A stretch of 64,000 nucleotides of DNA from Paenibacillus agilis (GTDB lineage: Bacteria > Bacillota > Bacilli > Paenibacillales > Paenibacillaceae). The notes under the pieces were generated by a model, which saw only the letters and a list, made by a program, of their open reading frames with translations, searched no databases and had not been told where the DNA came from. The position numbers and the translations under genes were made by a program. Of the stretch, positions 36,589 to 45,850 are shown one piece after another. Each line of letters opens with the position of its first letter. The first letter of the stretch is position 1. The stretch is from assembly GCF_007786455.1 (NCBI RefSeq), contig NZ_VNJK01000001.1, forward strand, positions 3,124,673 through 3,188,672. Direction: 5' to 3'.

Positions 36589-37314
36589 TTAAGACAGCAC
36601 CTTCATCAACTCACCAATATGGCTAAAATATTTCCTCGGAAATACTTCTCCGTTTTTCATCTTTTCTATGTCTGCTCGGTAAGCGATAAATTCGATTCCC
36701 GCTCTTTCGGATGCTTTTCCATCAATCCAAGAGTCCCCTATTGATAACCACTCATCAGCCGCAGTAGTCGGGTAACAATTAAGAATATACAAAAAACCGT
36801 CCGGGGATGGCTTTAGAGATTGCATTTGTTCCCTTCCTGCAACATGATCAAAATAGTGTATGATACCGTTATCTCTCAGAGCTGAATGGGCGGCTTTCTC
36901 TGAATTGTTAGTGACTACAGCTAAGTGGTAGTATCCATGCAATTGTTCCAGCAGTTCCGTCACTCCTGGCTCCAGCACTGCACCATGCATACCTGCTACT
37001 TCATGCCTAACAGGTATTTCCCACATCGCTTGCAGCAACTCCGCTGACATCCGATTGGTTGCCACCGCTTCTTCTATGATGGTAGAGGTTGTGTACTGCT
37101 GAATAGGAAGTCCTTCTGGTAGAATGTGATGTTCCACAAGGAACGAATATGTCTCTTGCTTCATAGCTTGGAAATCAATCTTCGATTGCAGCAGTGTATT
37201 ATCCATGTCGAAAATAATGCCCTTGATATGTTCGTAGCGATTAGATTTTTCGTTTTTTGTAGGTGTAGGGTCAGCATTATGATTTTGATCGCTCTTATCA
37301 TCCAGTACGTTCAT
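36589..37314 (-). CDS. HAD-superfamily hydrolase
   Basis: 241 residues. Motif I is GIIFDMDNTLL (Asp36, Asp38), VVTNNS is motif II, and IGDSWIDG is motif IV; a helical cap is of the phosphoglycolate-phosphatase type. It is likely a cytoplasmic small-molecule phosphatase. The first ~28 residues (Asp/Asn-rich) look non-conserved, so a later start is possible, though no internal Met with a ribosome site was found. Confidence 0.85.
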   Translation of the reverse strand: MNVLDDKSDQNHNADPTPTKNEKSNRYEHIKGIIFDMDNTLLQSKIDFQAMKQETYSFLVEHHILPEGLPIQQYTTSTIIEEAVATNRMSAELLQAMWEIPVRHEVAGMHGAVLEPGVTELLEQLHGYYHLAVVTNNSEKAAHSALRDNGIIHYFDHVAGREQMQSLKPSPDGFLYILNCYPTTAADEWLSIGDSWIDGKASERAGIEFIAYRADIEKMKNGEVFPRKYFSHIGELMKVLS

Positions 37315-37405
37315 CTTCTCCCACCTCTTCTCATCCTTATCTCCAGCTCACTATGATGATCCTATCGTCTGCTCACTGACTCGAAATTGATTTATGTATT
37401 GATGG

Positions 37406-37443
37406 TAAAAAGAACACCAAGTACAGCAACGCACATGGTGTTC
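37406..37443 (-). terminator. Intrinsic terminator of S9 peptidase gene
   Basis: GAACACCA (37412-37419) pairs with TGGTGTTC (37436-37443), with GT/AC inside; on the minus strand TTTTTA follows. Confidence 0.75.
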
Positions 37444-37474
37444 CATAGGAATACATTCATAAGTACATTCAAAG

Positions 37475-39475
37475 TTACACAGCCCCGCCAGGAATAAAAC
37501 GATTCATCCAGCCCACAATACGATCTAATCGTTCAACACGAAGTTCTGGATGGCCGCTGCGAGACAAGTTATGGTTAGCATCCGGGAAGCGAACAAACTG
37601 CGTTTCTTTCCCCTGACGTTTCAGCGCAATAAACAATTGCTCCGCTTGTTCGATCGGACAGCGTAAATCTTGTTCCCCATGCAAAATTAATAGAGGGGTA
37701 TTTATTTTTTCTACATATGCAATTGGGGAGTGCTTCCACAGCTTCTCCATATCCGCCCATGCGTTGCCGTCAATTTGATCTTCCGTAAAGTAATATCCGA
37801 TATCACTTACACCATAGAATGAAATCCAATTGCTTATAGAGCGCTGTGTTACAGCTGCCACGAAACGATCCGTATGACTGACAATCCAGTTCGTCATGAA
37901 ACCGCCATAGCTTCCACCTGTCACGCCTATGCGTTTTTCATCAATATAATCAAAGTTTGCAATTGCATAATCGACGGCTTCCATTAAATCTTGATAGTCT
38001 CGCCCACCGTAGTCGCCGCGGCATGCATTTACAAACTTTTGGCCATAACCATGTCCACCGCGTGGGTTCGTATAAATAACGGCATAGCCTTGTGCAGCTA
38101 GCAATTGGAATTCATGCATAAAGGAGCTTGCGTACATGCCATGTGGACCGCCATGAATTTCTAGAATGGTTGGGTACTTGCGTCCTTTTTTCATGCCTAC
38201 AGGTGGAACCATCCAACCTTGAACCTTCCAGCCGTCAGATGTCTCCAACCAGAATATCTCTGGCTTGCTTAATTCCAACTCTTCTAAAAATGAATCATTA
38301 AGATGAGTCAATTGGATAGTCGTGCTTGTATCCAGATTATATGAGAACAATGCGCCAGGTTGCATGAAATCAGCCTTAACCATAACGATACTTGTCTCAT
38401 CCGTAGTCAATTCAAATTGGATAATCTCTTGAGGCCCCTCAGTCAATAGCTCGTGTGTACCATCTAGACCAAACTTAATGATGTGTACACTTCCTTCGAT
38501 CGTTGCGAGCGTATAAATAGATTGGTCATCTTTACTGAATATTGGGCCTTCAAACTCGCCAGCCTTCATATCTGTAATTGCATTGTTACCAAGCTGCCAG
38601 TCCAAGTGCTGAGATCGACAAGTAAGGGTACCTTCTGGATAAGTTAATGTGTACAAACGCTGCAGCGACGCAAATCCATGTGAGAAATCGGAAGCTTGGA
38701 AGGCAATTGTTCGACCATCATGTGAAAACACTGGTTTGCCAATCGAAAGGCCGGAATCTGTTAATCTACGAGATTCACCATTCGTACGTTCAACGATGAA
38801 CAAGTCATTCGTCCGCACCAGATCCGGATCAGCTGTTTCATCTTGCATGTTCTTTGCTGTATATGCAATTGTTGTACTATCCGGAGCCCATTCAAAACTA
38901 GTAACATCAAAGTTTCCATTCGTTAAAGCTTTAGCTTCACCTGTTGCACAGTCGTGCACAAATAGATGTGTTCTTTTCCCATCCCACAGCCCTGACCCAT
39001 CCGACTTATACATTAATCGATCGATGACAAGAGCTTGCTTGCCTGGTTTATGAACATCTTCACCTTCTTGAGTAGATGCTGCAACATCGCTTACTTTGGA
39101 CAAATAAAGTATGTACTGCCCATCCGGTGACAAAGCAAAGCTTGTAACACCCGACTCGGCCTTCGTAACCGCATAAGCTTCACCGCCAGAAGCATCCATC
39201 ATCCAGACTTGATTATGCTCTCCATCCTTGCGGATAAAAGCAAATGATGTTCCATCCTGCGACCATGCAGGCGATGTATCCTTTGAGCCTTGAGTCCAGG
39301 CACGATCCTGCTCTCCATTGCTTGATACAATTCGAATGGCGGTATCATATCCACTTTTGTCTTCGTTAACTTGTTTCGATACATACGCAATACGATTGCT
39401 GACTGGACAGATGGCAGGGCTGCTCACCCATTTAAACTTAAACAAATCCTCAGAAGTTATTTTACGTTTCCCCAC
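37475..39475 (-). CDS. S9 family peptidase (acylaminoacyl-peptidase/prolyl oligopeptidase type)
   Basis: 666 residues. The N-terminal seven-bladed propeller (about 1-400) has repeated SPAWSQDGTSFAF-like blades. The C-terminal alpha/beta-hydrolase domain carries GVTGGSYGGFMTNW with the nucleophile Ser, LILHGEQDLRCPI with Asp, and PDANHNLSRSGHP with His. No signal peptide, so it degrades peptides in the cytoplasm. It is a monocistronic unit, its start preceded by GGAGGAGAC. Confidence 0.92.
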   Translation of the reverse strand: MGKRKITSEDLFKFKWVSSPAICPVSNRIAYVSKQVNEDKSGYDTAIRIVSSNGEQDRAWTQGSKDTSPAWSQDGTSFAFIRKDGEHNQVWMMDASGGEAYAVTKAESGVTSFALSPDGQYILYLSKVSDVAASTQEGEDVHKPGKQALVIDRLMYKSDGSGLWDGKRTHLFVHDCATGEAKALTNGNFDVTSFEWAPDSTTIAYTAKNMQDETADPDLVRTNDLFIVERTNGESRRLTDSGLSIGKPVFSHDGRTIAFQASDFSHGFASLQRLYTLTYPEGTLTCRSQHLDWQLGNNAITDMKAGEFEGPIFSKDDQSIYTLATIEGSVHIIKFGLDGTHELLTEGPQEIIQFELTTDETSIVMVKADFMQPGALFSYNLDTSTTIQLTHLNDSFLEELELSKPEIFWLETSDGWKVQGWMVPPVGMKKGRKYPTILEIHGGPHGMYASSFMHEFQLLAAQGYAVIYTNPRGGHGYGQKFVNACRGDYGGRDYQDLMEAVDYAIANFDYIDEKRIGVTGGSYGGFMTNWIVSHTDRFVAAVTQRSISNWISFYGVSDIGYYFTEDQIDGNAWADMEKLWKHSPIAYVEKINTPLLILHGEQDLRCPIEQAEQLFIALKRQGKETQFVRFPDANHNLSRSGHPELRVERLDRIVGWMNRFIPGGAV

Positions 39476-39510
39476 TTGCTGTCTCCTCCTCCGATGATTA
39501 CGTATACAAT

Positions 39511-39536
39511 AACCCGTTCGGATATCCGAACGGGTT
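39511..39536. repeat. Perfect 26-base palindrome upstream of S9 peptidase gene
   Basis: AACCCGTTCGGAT is followed at once by its exact complement. It sits 35 bases before the peptidase ATG. With only ATT after it, it is a weak terminator; it may be an operator or a 5' UTR hairpin. Confidence 0.55.
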
Positions 39537-39657
39537 ATGTATCTCCTTACATCATATCATCTTATTAGAAAATATTGCATACAAGAATGGATAAAATTAG
39601 CCTTCTTTTCTGTCCTTCTTATAGCTTGAATCAATCACGGCTGTTAGAATAGCCGTA

Positions 39658-40224
39658 TTATTGAGCAGCAGACTCTTGCTCATAAATCCGATACATCTCC
39701 AGCTCCTCGTCCATAGCCTTTGCCAAAACAAAGGCTTCTTGCACACTCTTCTTGTTATGAAGAATCTCATAGAAGTAACGCACGACGAACATAAGCGCAG
39801 AGCTTCCGTATGGATAATCATCCGGTCCGATATACGTTCGGCAACCACCGTTCAAAAAAGTCTGTGCCAACTTCGGATCGCCTAATGAACACCCATTTGC
39901 AAGTACAACCTTGCCTGGCAAGTTAATAAATCGAGCTACTTCATCTGGACCAAAGTCCTCCCTTGGCTCGTCCTCTTCATAGACAGACTCATCCAGCTCA
40001 GGCATGACAAATTTGCCCTCATCTCCATGGAAGCTAAAAATAATGAAATCCGTATCCGAATAAAGATCTTTGCCTGATAAAATATCGATGAGATCAGAAG
40101 GCCTGCCAATCCAATACGTAATGACACGAGCATCAAAAGATTCCAAAGTCGCTCGGATTGCATTTGCCTCCATATCACTATCGGGTCCGCATACTAACGC
40201 AATACTCATCACTGGTTTACTCAT
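39658..40224 (-). CDS. Stand-alone caspase/CHAT-like protein
   Basis: 188 residues. FIIFSFHGDEG (His66) and VVLANGCSLGDPKLAQTFLN (Cys112) have the spacing and surroundings of the His-Cys dyad of clan CD (CHAT/caspase) peptidases. The segment after the Cys, GGCRTYIGPDDYPYGSSALMF then a helix with FYEIL, is also typical of CHAT domains. Such domains usually sit in large proteins with TPR repeats; here it stands alone, without repeats or signal peptide. Peptidase activity is inferred. Confidence 0.6.
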   Translation of the reverse strand: MSKPVMSIALVCGPDSDMEANAIRATLESFDARVITYWIGRPSDLIDILSGKDLYSDTDFIIFSFHGDEGKFVMPELDESVYEEDEPREDFGPDEVARFINLPGKVVLANGCSLGDPKLAQTFLNGGCRTYIGPDDYPYGSSALMFVVRYFYEILHNKKSVQEAFVLAKAMDEELEMYRIYEQESAAQ

Positions 40225-40465
40225 GCTTCATTCCTCCACCTTTTTTAATAGTTAGTTTGGTTACAATATGAAAGTAACTACTAAGATGGAGGTGATCGAG
40301 CTCGGTATTCGACCCTAGCGACAATACGTTAATGCTTCATGTTTGTCATCGTTAATGACACTCCTCTTTACTAAGATTTATAATCATTTGAATTGTGGAG
40401 TATATTACCATAACGAACATTACTACTTCAACCTACACCTTTTAAGGAATCATAAATAAAGAGAA
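40225..40465. other. Intergenic region, nothing supportable
   Basis: About 240 bases before the terminator at 40466. It contains the upstream region of the CHAT-like gene but no recognisable RNA or gene. Confidence 0.35.
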
Positions 40466-40526
40466 AACAAAAATAAGGAAGCAGTAGAGCTACAGAATTT
40501 CCCCTAGCTCACCGTTTCCTTATTTT
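40466..40526 (-). terminator. Intrinsic terminator of collagen-like gene
   Basis: AAAATAAGGAA (40470-40480) pairs with TTCCTTATTTT (40516-40526), with AGAGCTA/TAGCT inside; the minus-strand side is T-rich. Confidence 0.75.
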
Positions 40527-40588
40527 CTTCAAACAGTACCAAATGCAATTGTGATAATAATCAACTTCGAAAAAGACCTAGATTTCCA

Positions 40589-41779
40589 TTAAAGGTCGCC
40601 GATTCTGTAAGATACCATTGCGGCAGTTATGTTAAAGCTGGAGCCTGCGCTTCCCGATACTTGCAATTGGATCGTGGAAGGAACTGTCGTTATAGGCACG
40701 ATTATGGTTCGTGTAAGTTCTTGTGCTAAACCTGATGCAATATCTATAAATACTCCAACAAGTGGACTACCATTTAATAGTATATTGGCCGTAACTCGTT
40801 CCGTCGTTGCAACAAGGCTATCTGCTACTATTTCAAAATTTATATAGTAATTTCCAGTCTGGTTGATTGTAAAAGTAGTACTCGGTGTGGTAATCGCAAA
40901 AACGGTCGGATCGTTGGTGAGCGCAGCTGTAAAAGTTATTAATTCTGGCGCAGCACCAACATTTTGTGGTGCAGTATTTTGAACATCTATAAATGGTACA
41001 GATCCAACGGTTCCTGTTGGACCCGTTGCACCTGTCGGGCCTGCGGGACCTGTGAAGCCCGTCGCACCTGTTGGACCCGCTGGGCCGTCTGGACCCGGCA
41101 ATCCTCCTGGGCCTGTCACTCCTGTTGGACCCGCTGGACCTGTTGCTCCTGCAGGGCCAGCCGGGCCTGCGGGGCCTTGTGGACCTTGAGGACCTGCTGG
41201 ACCTGCTACACCTTGCGGACCGGCTACCCCCGGGTCACCTTGTGGACCTGCTGGGCCCGCTACACCTTGTGGTCCCGCTGGACCGGCCGGACCCTGAACC
41301 CCCGCTGGACCCGCTGGGCCTGCCGGACCTTGTGGACCGATTGGCCCTTGAGCTCCCGCTGGTCCCGGAACTCCTTGAGCTCCCGTCGCCCCCGCTGGAC
41401 CTGTTGGCCCTGCTGGGCCTGTCGGGCCGATAGGTCCGCCAGAAGGACCCGTTGGACCCGGAGGTCCTGTTGGACCAATCGCTATAGGTGTACTAAGAAT
41501 GTTGTTTAGCTTGCTGTCGAGTATAAAGTTTTTCTTCGTAATTTCACGAAGTGTATCGCGCACACTCTCATTCACATCGAGTATATCGGTAAGGGATACC
41601 GTTGGCGCTGATACACCAGGTAATGTTCCTAAAATGTATTGGAGCTTTTCACCTTCTGCATTTATGATGTGACTTAGTCCTAATTCCTCCATTGCTATGG
41701 AGGACAGCAATAATGTAACCGCATCTTCCCGCGTGACCGTTATCTGCGGTGTAATGTTCGGTATGTTCGATTGAGACAT
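40589..41779 (-). CDS. Collagen-like spore-surface protein, Ala/Pro-rich stalk
   Basis: 396 residues. The conserved N-terminal domain (1 to about 98; [40 protein letters not shown]) is the preface/anchor shared by all members here. A Gly-X-Y stalk (about 102-245) follows, rich in GPAGPA and GPQG triplets. The C-terminal beta domain (about 247-396; [29 protein letters not shown]) resembles the trimeric TNF-like head of BclA. The stalk differs from the Thr-rich stalks of the other members, so glycosylation may be lower. Surface location is inferred from the family. Confidence 0.85.
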   Translation of the reverse strand: MSQSNIPNITPQITVTREDAVTLLLSSIAMEELGLSHIINAEGEKLQYILGTLPGVSAPTVSLTDILDVNESVRDTLREITKKNFILDSKLNNILSTPIAIGPTGPPGPTGPSGGPIGPTGPAGPTGPAGATGAQGVPGPAGAQGPIGPQGPAGPAGPAGVQGPAGPAGPQGVAGPAGPQGDPGVAGPQGVAGPAGPQGPQGPAGPAGPAGATGPAGPTGVTGPGGLPGPDGPAGPTGATGFTGPAGPTGATGPTGTVGSVPFIDVQNTAPQNVGAAPELITFTAALTNDPTVFAITTPSTTFTINQTGNYYINFEIVADSLVATTERVTANILLNGSPLVGVFIDIASGLAQELTRTIIVPITTVPSTIQLQVSGSAGSSFNITAAMVSYRIGDL

Positions 41780-41918
41780 TTATTTTCCTCCTGGGCACTT
41801 GCCTTTAATGATTTCATATCGTCATTCTATGCTACTACCTAGATTTGGTCTGGGCGTTTGCCTATAGAAGTGAAACTTAAGAGTAAAATGCATCCCCCTG
41901 CCAATAAAACGTAAACAT
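41780..41918. other. Upstream region of collagen-like gene
   Basis: Promoter-size gap between the ATG-start collagen-like gene (ribosome site CAGGAGG) and the terminator at 41919. No sigma-K or sigma-E box could be fixed with confidence. Confidence 0.3.
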
Positions 41919-41960
41919 AAAAAAAACGCCCCGTATCATCAGTTCGATAATAAAGGACGC
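41919..41960 (-). terminator. Intrinsic terminator without an obvious gene
   Basis: On the minus strand CGTCC and TATTATC pair with GATGATA and GGGCG, then eight T. It lies about 220 bases beyond the subtilase terminator. The interval 41961-42183 contains only a start-less open stretch ending at a TGA near 42008, possibly a gene remnant. Confidence 0.7.
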
Positions 41961-42183
41961 TTATATAATGTGGTAGCTCAGAATTCATAAAAAGCCTAGC
42001 CACTCAAACAACAATAGACTTGTGATGGATACGCTTAAGAAGGCTTACAGTTGGTTCAACTTCTGCAACTAAATCAGCGTCATAAATCATCCACATCCAG
42101 AATTTTGTATTCCGACACCCAAAAATTGTCGTACATCATCTTCTTCATAGAGTCTAGCTAATCTTGATTTGTGCTCAGAAATT

Positions 42184-42208
42184 AAAAAAGGTGCCCATTT
42201 AGGGCACA
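42184..42208 (-). terminator. Intrinsic terminator of subtilase gene
   Basis: On the minus strand GTGCCC-TAAAT-GGGCAC is followed by CTTTTTT. Confidence 0.8.
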
Positions 42209-42231
42209 GGCTTGTTAGAGACAGGCACGAT

Positions 42232-43188
42232 CTAATTAAAATTAACAAATCCTGCTCCGAACAAACTATCGTAACCTTTGATACCAAGATCCGTTGAGTA
42301 ATTTGAGAGCACATTTTTGATTTGGTCATGCGTCAAGTCGGTTACACCAAATTTTGCAGGATCTTGAAGGAGTAATGCTATGAAACCAGTTATTTGCGGT
42401 GCAGCATATGAGTTACCGCTAATGACCCCATAGCCACCATGTAAGTGAGTAGAGAGTATATCTACACCTGGGGCACTGAAATCAATTTTGCCTAAAGAGG
42501 CTAGCTCACTTATGTCCAAATTCCGATCTACTGCATTGACTGAAAATACTTGATTATACGATGCGGGATAACCAGCGGTCTCCCCATATGAATTACTTGC
42601 AGATGAAATTATAATGATCCCCTTAGATAAGGCTCTATTAATTGCTTCATGTAATTGAGGTTTATTATTATTAATAGCGAAGCTCATATTAATAATTTGA
42701 ATCCCATTCTCTATGCACCAATCAATACCTTTTTCAATATGTAATATGTCTCCCTCCCCTAGTTCATCAAGCACTTTCACTGGGTACAATTCCACATCTG
42801 GAGCAACCCCAACTAGACCGAAATGATTATTGCTTGCCCCTATGATTCCAGCGATAAATGTGCCATGACCCGTATAGTCTGTAGGTGGAGTGGTCGGATC
42901 TATAATATTTATACCGCTATTCATATTATCAATAAGGTCAGGGTGGGAGGCATCAACTCCACTATCCATTATCGCAACCTTAATTCCTTTCCCAGTGAGA
43001 CCTTCATTCCATAGTTCTCGGACGTTCATTTTATTAATGGCCCAAGGTATCGTTTGTTTTTCGTTAATGTTTGTTGGGACGCTGACACTATTATTGAAAT
43101 AGTATGAATATAACGTAGTTGCTAATAAAAAGATTACAATTAGCACGGTTGATATAGTTAATATCTTCCTCCGTGTAATTACTTTCAT
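42232..43188 (-). CDS. Membrane-anchored subtilisin-like serine protease (S8)
   Basis: 318 residues. An N-terminal anchor (LTISTVLIVIFLLATTLYSYY, about 10-30) and a short stem precede a complete S8 domain: Asp75 in VAIMDSGVD, His108 in GHGTFIAG, oxyanion Asn199 in SASNSYG, and Ser260 in SGNSYAAPQ. The Ser motif is SGNSYAAP instead of the usual GTSMAAP, a mild departure. There is no inhibitor-type propeptide. It likely acts at the outer membrane face; placed next to the toxin/quorum-sensing island it is a candidate processing protease, by position only. Confidence 0.88.
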   Translation of the reverse strand: MKVITRRKILTISTVLIVIFLLATTLYSYYFNNSVSVPTNINEKQTIPWAINKMNVRELWNEGLTGKGIKVAIMDSGVDASHPDLIDNMNSGINIIDPTTPPTDYTGHGTFIAGIIGASNNHFGLVGVAPDVELYPVKVLDELGEGDILHIEKGIDWCIENGIQIINMSFAINNNKPQLHEAINRALSKGIIIISSASNSYGETAGYPASYNQVFSVNAVDRNLDISELASLGKIDFSAPGVDILSTHLHGGYGVISGNSYAAPQITGFIALLLQDPAKFGVTDLTHDQIKNVLSNYSTDLGIKGYDSLFGAGFVNFN

Positions 43189-43290
43189 TCAAGAACACTC
43201 CTAGTGCACGATGGCTAAATTATAGATATGATAACGTTTGCATAGTTCTGAAATCGAAACAAATCATCCGTTCACGACAAGATACCGCAA

Positions 43291-43335
43291 AAAAACCAAC
43301 AGACTGAACATAGCCTGTTCCAGTCTGTTGGTTTT
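43291..43335 (-). terminator. Intrinsic terminator of the TraX/small-protein operon
   Basis: AACCAACAGACTG pairs with CAGTCTGTTGGTT, with AACA/TGTT inside; on the minus strand a T-tract follows. Confidence 0.85.
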
Positions 43336-43377
43336 GAAGAAAGCAATTTTCACTGTTTAAGAACAAGCTTCATTAAC

Positions 43378-43692
43378 TCAAAAGAAAATCGATGCATTCA
43401 CAAGATTTGGTTCCATAAATTTTGCATCTAGAAGAACTACCTTTGTAGTTCTTTCACTATATTTGACCGTGTTAAACCATTCAACTAGGGCATCTGCACT
43501 AAAACCGACACCCGCTTTAATCCCGTCTAGGTAATTCCAATATTGATGATCAATTGTTTCATCATATAACCATTCTAAAAATTCTTCTCGTAATTCTACG
43601 ATATTCTCACAAATATCATTCTCACATTCTATATATTGTCGAAATGTGTCAAACTCCACTTCAATTATCATTTCAGTCACCCAATCTTTCAT
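43378..43692 (-). CDS. Small acidic protein, possible immunity protein
   Basis: 104 residues, strongly acidic in its first half (EFDTFRQYIECENDICENIV, LREEFLEWLYDETID). No signal peptide or membrane segment. It begins 3 bases after the TraX-like stop and ends at a strong terminator, so it is the distal gene of that operon. Size and acidity resemble immunity proteins of secreted toxins, and a putative toxin gene lies upstream, but the pairing is a guess. An ATG at codon 8 with a GGGTGA site is an alternative start. Confidence 0.5.
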   Translation of the reverse strand: MKDWVTEMIIEVEFDTFRQYIECENDICENIVELREEFLEWLYDETIDHQYWNYLDGIKAGVGFSADALVEWFNTVKYSERTTKVVLLDAKFMEPNLVNASIFF

Positions 43693-43695
43693 TAA

Positions 43696-44316
43696 TTAAT
43701 TGATGTAATTTACTATTATTAAAAGTACAAGAATGTGGCTAGGATAGAAGGCATAACGGATGATCTTAGGTAGATGAAAAGATTTTTTTTCAAATACCAT
43801 TATACATGGTATTGCCAGTAATGAATAATATTGAACAGCTGTACTTTCATAGAAATATAAATATATAAATACTAGGATACTATTTGCAATTAGAAGTGTA
43901 GTCCACTGTTTAAACACTGAAAAAAATACGGTAAGAGCGATTCCGTATAAACCATACTCAAAAGCAAGGGCCTCACAAATAATACATAATCCCAAAGTGT
44001 ATATAATCTTCAAAAATAAGATAACTTTACTTTTGATTATTTTTATTATTATCAATCCAAACAACAAAGTGAAACAAACATTAAACTCTTTACTCCCAAA
44101 TAATAAGGTATATGGGACTTGTGATATTATACCGACTATTAATAACCTAACTCCATACTTAGTAACATTACTTGTTCTGGAAAAGCCTACAGCAATACCG
44201 TAAGCGAATAAAGGAAGTGCTAATCTTCCAATTATTCTAAATAAACTATTACTAGGGAATAATACTATACCCAAATGATCTATCATCATAGAACAGTACG
44301 CTATTAATTGTATCAT
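43696..44316 (-). CDS. TraX-family membrane protein
   Basis: 206 residues with about eight hydrophobic segments and the TraX N-terminal signature MIQLIAYCSMMIDHLGIVLFP followed by RIIGRLALPLFAYGIAVGF. TraX proteins are acyltransferase-like membrane proteins (TraX of F acetylates pilin). Chromosomal Firmicute copies have no fixed role. No conjugation genes are nearby. Codon use is AT-rich like the rest of this island. Confidence 0.8.
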   Translation of the reverse strand: MIQLIAYCSMMIDHLGIVLFPSNSLFRIIGRLALPLFAYGIAVGFSRTSNVTKYGVRLLIVGIISQVPYTLLFGSKEFNVCFTLLFGLIIIKIIKSKVILFLKIIYTLGLCIICEALAFEYGLYGIALTVFFSVFKQWTTLLIANSILVFIYLYFYESTAVQYYSLLAIPCIMVFEKKSFHLPKIIRYAFYPSHILVLLIIVNYIN

Positions 44317-44386
44317 GTTATGAGTACCTTAATTATTTTTTTGATTTTAACAACGTTTCCCTAGAGGAATAATGGTTTATCAGCTT

Positions 44387-44434
44387 TATTGCCACAAACT
44401 ATCATTTAACTATATGAAATGTTTGTGGCAATAA
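44387..44434. terminator. Hairpin after putative toxin gene
   Basis: TATTGCCACAAAC and GTTTGTGGCAATA form a 13-base stem with a 21-base loop. It lies between the putative toxin (stop 44487) and the TraX-like gene. The thymine tract is weak. Confidence 0.55.
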
Positions 44435-44486
44435 ATTAAATTTAAAGTTACGATGACTTACTAATTGTTAAGTAGCGAGGGTGACC

Positions 44487-45356
44487 TTAAGTACCTAGAT
44501 AGTAAAAGTAGTGAGATCGATTTGTACCAGAATTTGTTTTGTGGTGGAAATGCCAAAATTGACCGCTTGCCTCTTGTTGATTACCATGTGCTTGTTCCGA
44601 TATTATTGCGTTATCAACATCACTATTTCCCTTAGCTAGATTCTTGCACACAATTTTAGTCTTGCAAAAAACATCACTTCCATTTGCTGATCTTGATTGA
44701 GCCTCATGGTATCCAATCGGGTCACCGATCCTAACAGTAGTATCGACATCATGGTCGACGTAGGCTTTGTAGTACAGATGACTTTCACCTGTGACAAACT
44801 TCTTCATATCTGAATCTCTAGCATCTACCCATTCATTACCATCGTTATCTTTTTTTACTTTTTTTGCAGTTCTCAATGCTTTAACCATATCGTCGCCGTA
44901 CTTCTTAGCAAGCAATCTAATTATACCTATTATCGGTGCTTGTGCTTGTACTTTCTCTTCTAATACCTCTTGAATGATATATTCCTCTTTTGTTTCTCGT
45001 TCAATGATAATAGCATTTAATACAGTATCTGTATGCTCAATAACATTAACATCATATTCAGTAACTACTTCAGAGCTAAATATAGCTCTCAGCTGAGATT
45101 TAGGTTGCTCAACTGTCTTCATCGTTATCTCAGAAGTTTTAAGATCTATTGTACCGTATAAATGGTCGCCGTTTTCAGTAATTTTTAACTCTATAAACTC
45201 TGAATCATTTCTAACTGTTTCAAATTGAACTTGACCATTTTCATTTTGAACTTGTACATTTTCTTGTGCCTGAGTAACTGGAGTAACTCCTATCGATCCA
45301 AAGACTAAACCTACTACAAGCATTGCTGATACGGATGCTTTTAATATTTTATTCAA
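44487..45356 (-). CDS. Secreted putative toxin (SAR2788-like N-terminus)
   Basis: 289 residues. A signal peptide ends near TPVTQAQE. A polar N-terminal region (about 30-145) is followed by RLLAKKYGDDMVKALRTAKK, a positively charged helix like those that precede effector domains of small secreted toxins. The C-terminal ~60 residues hold a Cys pair (CKTKIVCKN, 231-237) and a His cluster FWHFHH (near 267-272), a possible catalytic site. The overall plan resembles the 'SAR2788 family putative toxin' group as I recall it; no enzyme class can be named. No immunity gene abuts it directly. Confidence 0.55.
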   Translation of the reverse strand: MNKILKASVSAMLVVGLVFGSIGVTPVTQAQENVQVQNENGQVQFETVRNDSEFIELKITENGDHLYGTIDLKTSEITMKTVEQPKSQLRAIFSSEVVTEYDVNVIEHTDTVLNAIIIERETKEEYIIQEVLEEKVQAQAPIIGIIRLLAKKYGDDMVKALRTAKKVKKDNDGNEWVDARDSDMKKFVTGESHLYYKAYVDHDVDTTVRIGDPIGYHEAQSRSANGSDVFCKTKIVCKNLAKGNSDVDNAIISEQAHGNQQEASGQFWHFHHKTNSGTNRSHYFYYLGT

Positions 45357-45600
45357 TGTCTATACCCCTTTTGTCTAGTAGAATTTAATCGTTTAAGTAT
45401 AACTAAAACACTAGTTTTCGGTAACATAGTTATCATATTGATTCTAGAAATCAATGGAATATATATGTTACATCAAAACATACATATACAAATAATTTTG
45501 TTAAATTAATCGATCAATCACGCCGGCTAGATCATAATAATTGGTAAAGAATATTCTGTCAATTTATTTCTCTAGCATTGCATTAACTTACTAGACGATC
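45357..45600. other. AT-rich intergenic region
   Basis: Promoter region of the putative toxin gene plus AT-rich DNA. No further feature was recognised before the GNAT remnant. Confidence 0.3.
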
Positions 45601-45601
45601 T

Positions 45602-45812
45602 ATGGTTATACGTCATGAAAGCATACTAGTGGGCGGCTTAAAGGCATAGAAAGAACAAGATCATGTGTCCATAGAAGAGGTTTTTGTTCGTGAAGCTTGG
45701 AGATAACATGGTTTAGTCTATTAAACTATACAATGCTAAGTTCATGGTATTAACTACGAATAAATCTGTTTTATCACTTTATGAATCCTTAGGTTTTCGT
45801 TTGGACAATTAA
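45602..45812 (+). pseudogene. Decayed GNAT acetyltransferase remnant
   Basis: Conceptual translation gives RHESILVGGLKA, then an in-frame stop (about 45644), then HVSIEEVFVREAWR, another stop (about 45703), and after a frame change SIKLYNAKFMVLTTNKSVLS plus LYESLGFRLDN to a TAA at 45812. The order of a V-G-G strand, the V-fV-eawR motif-A start and the final LYESLGF is that of the GNAT fold. At least two stops and one frameshift make it non-functional, and the N-terminal half is missing. It marks this stretch as decaying accessory DNA. Confidence 0.6.
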
Positions 45813-45850
45813 GAAATTAAGTACTATACACCATTGGAATAAGCTAGAGG

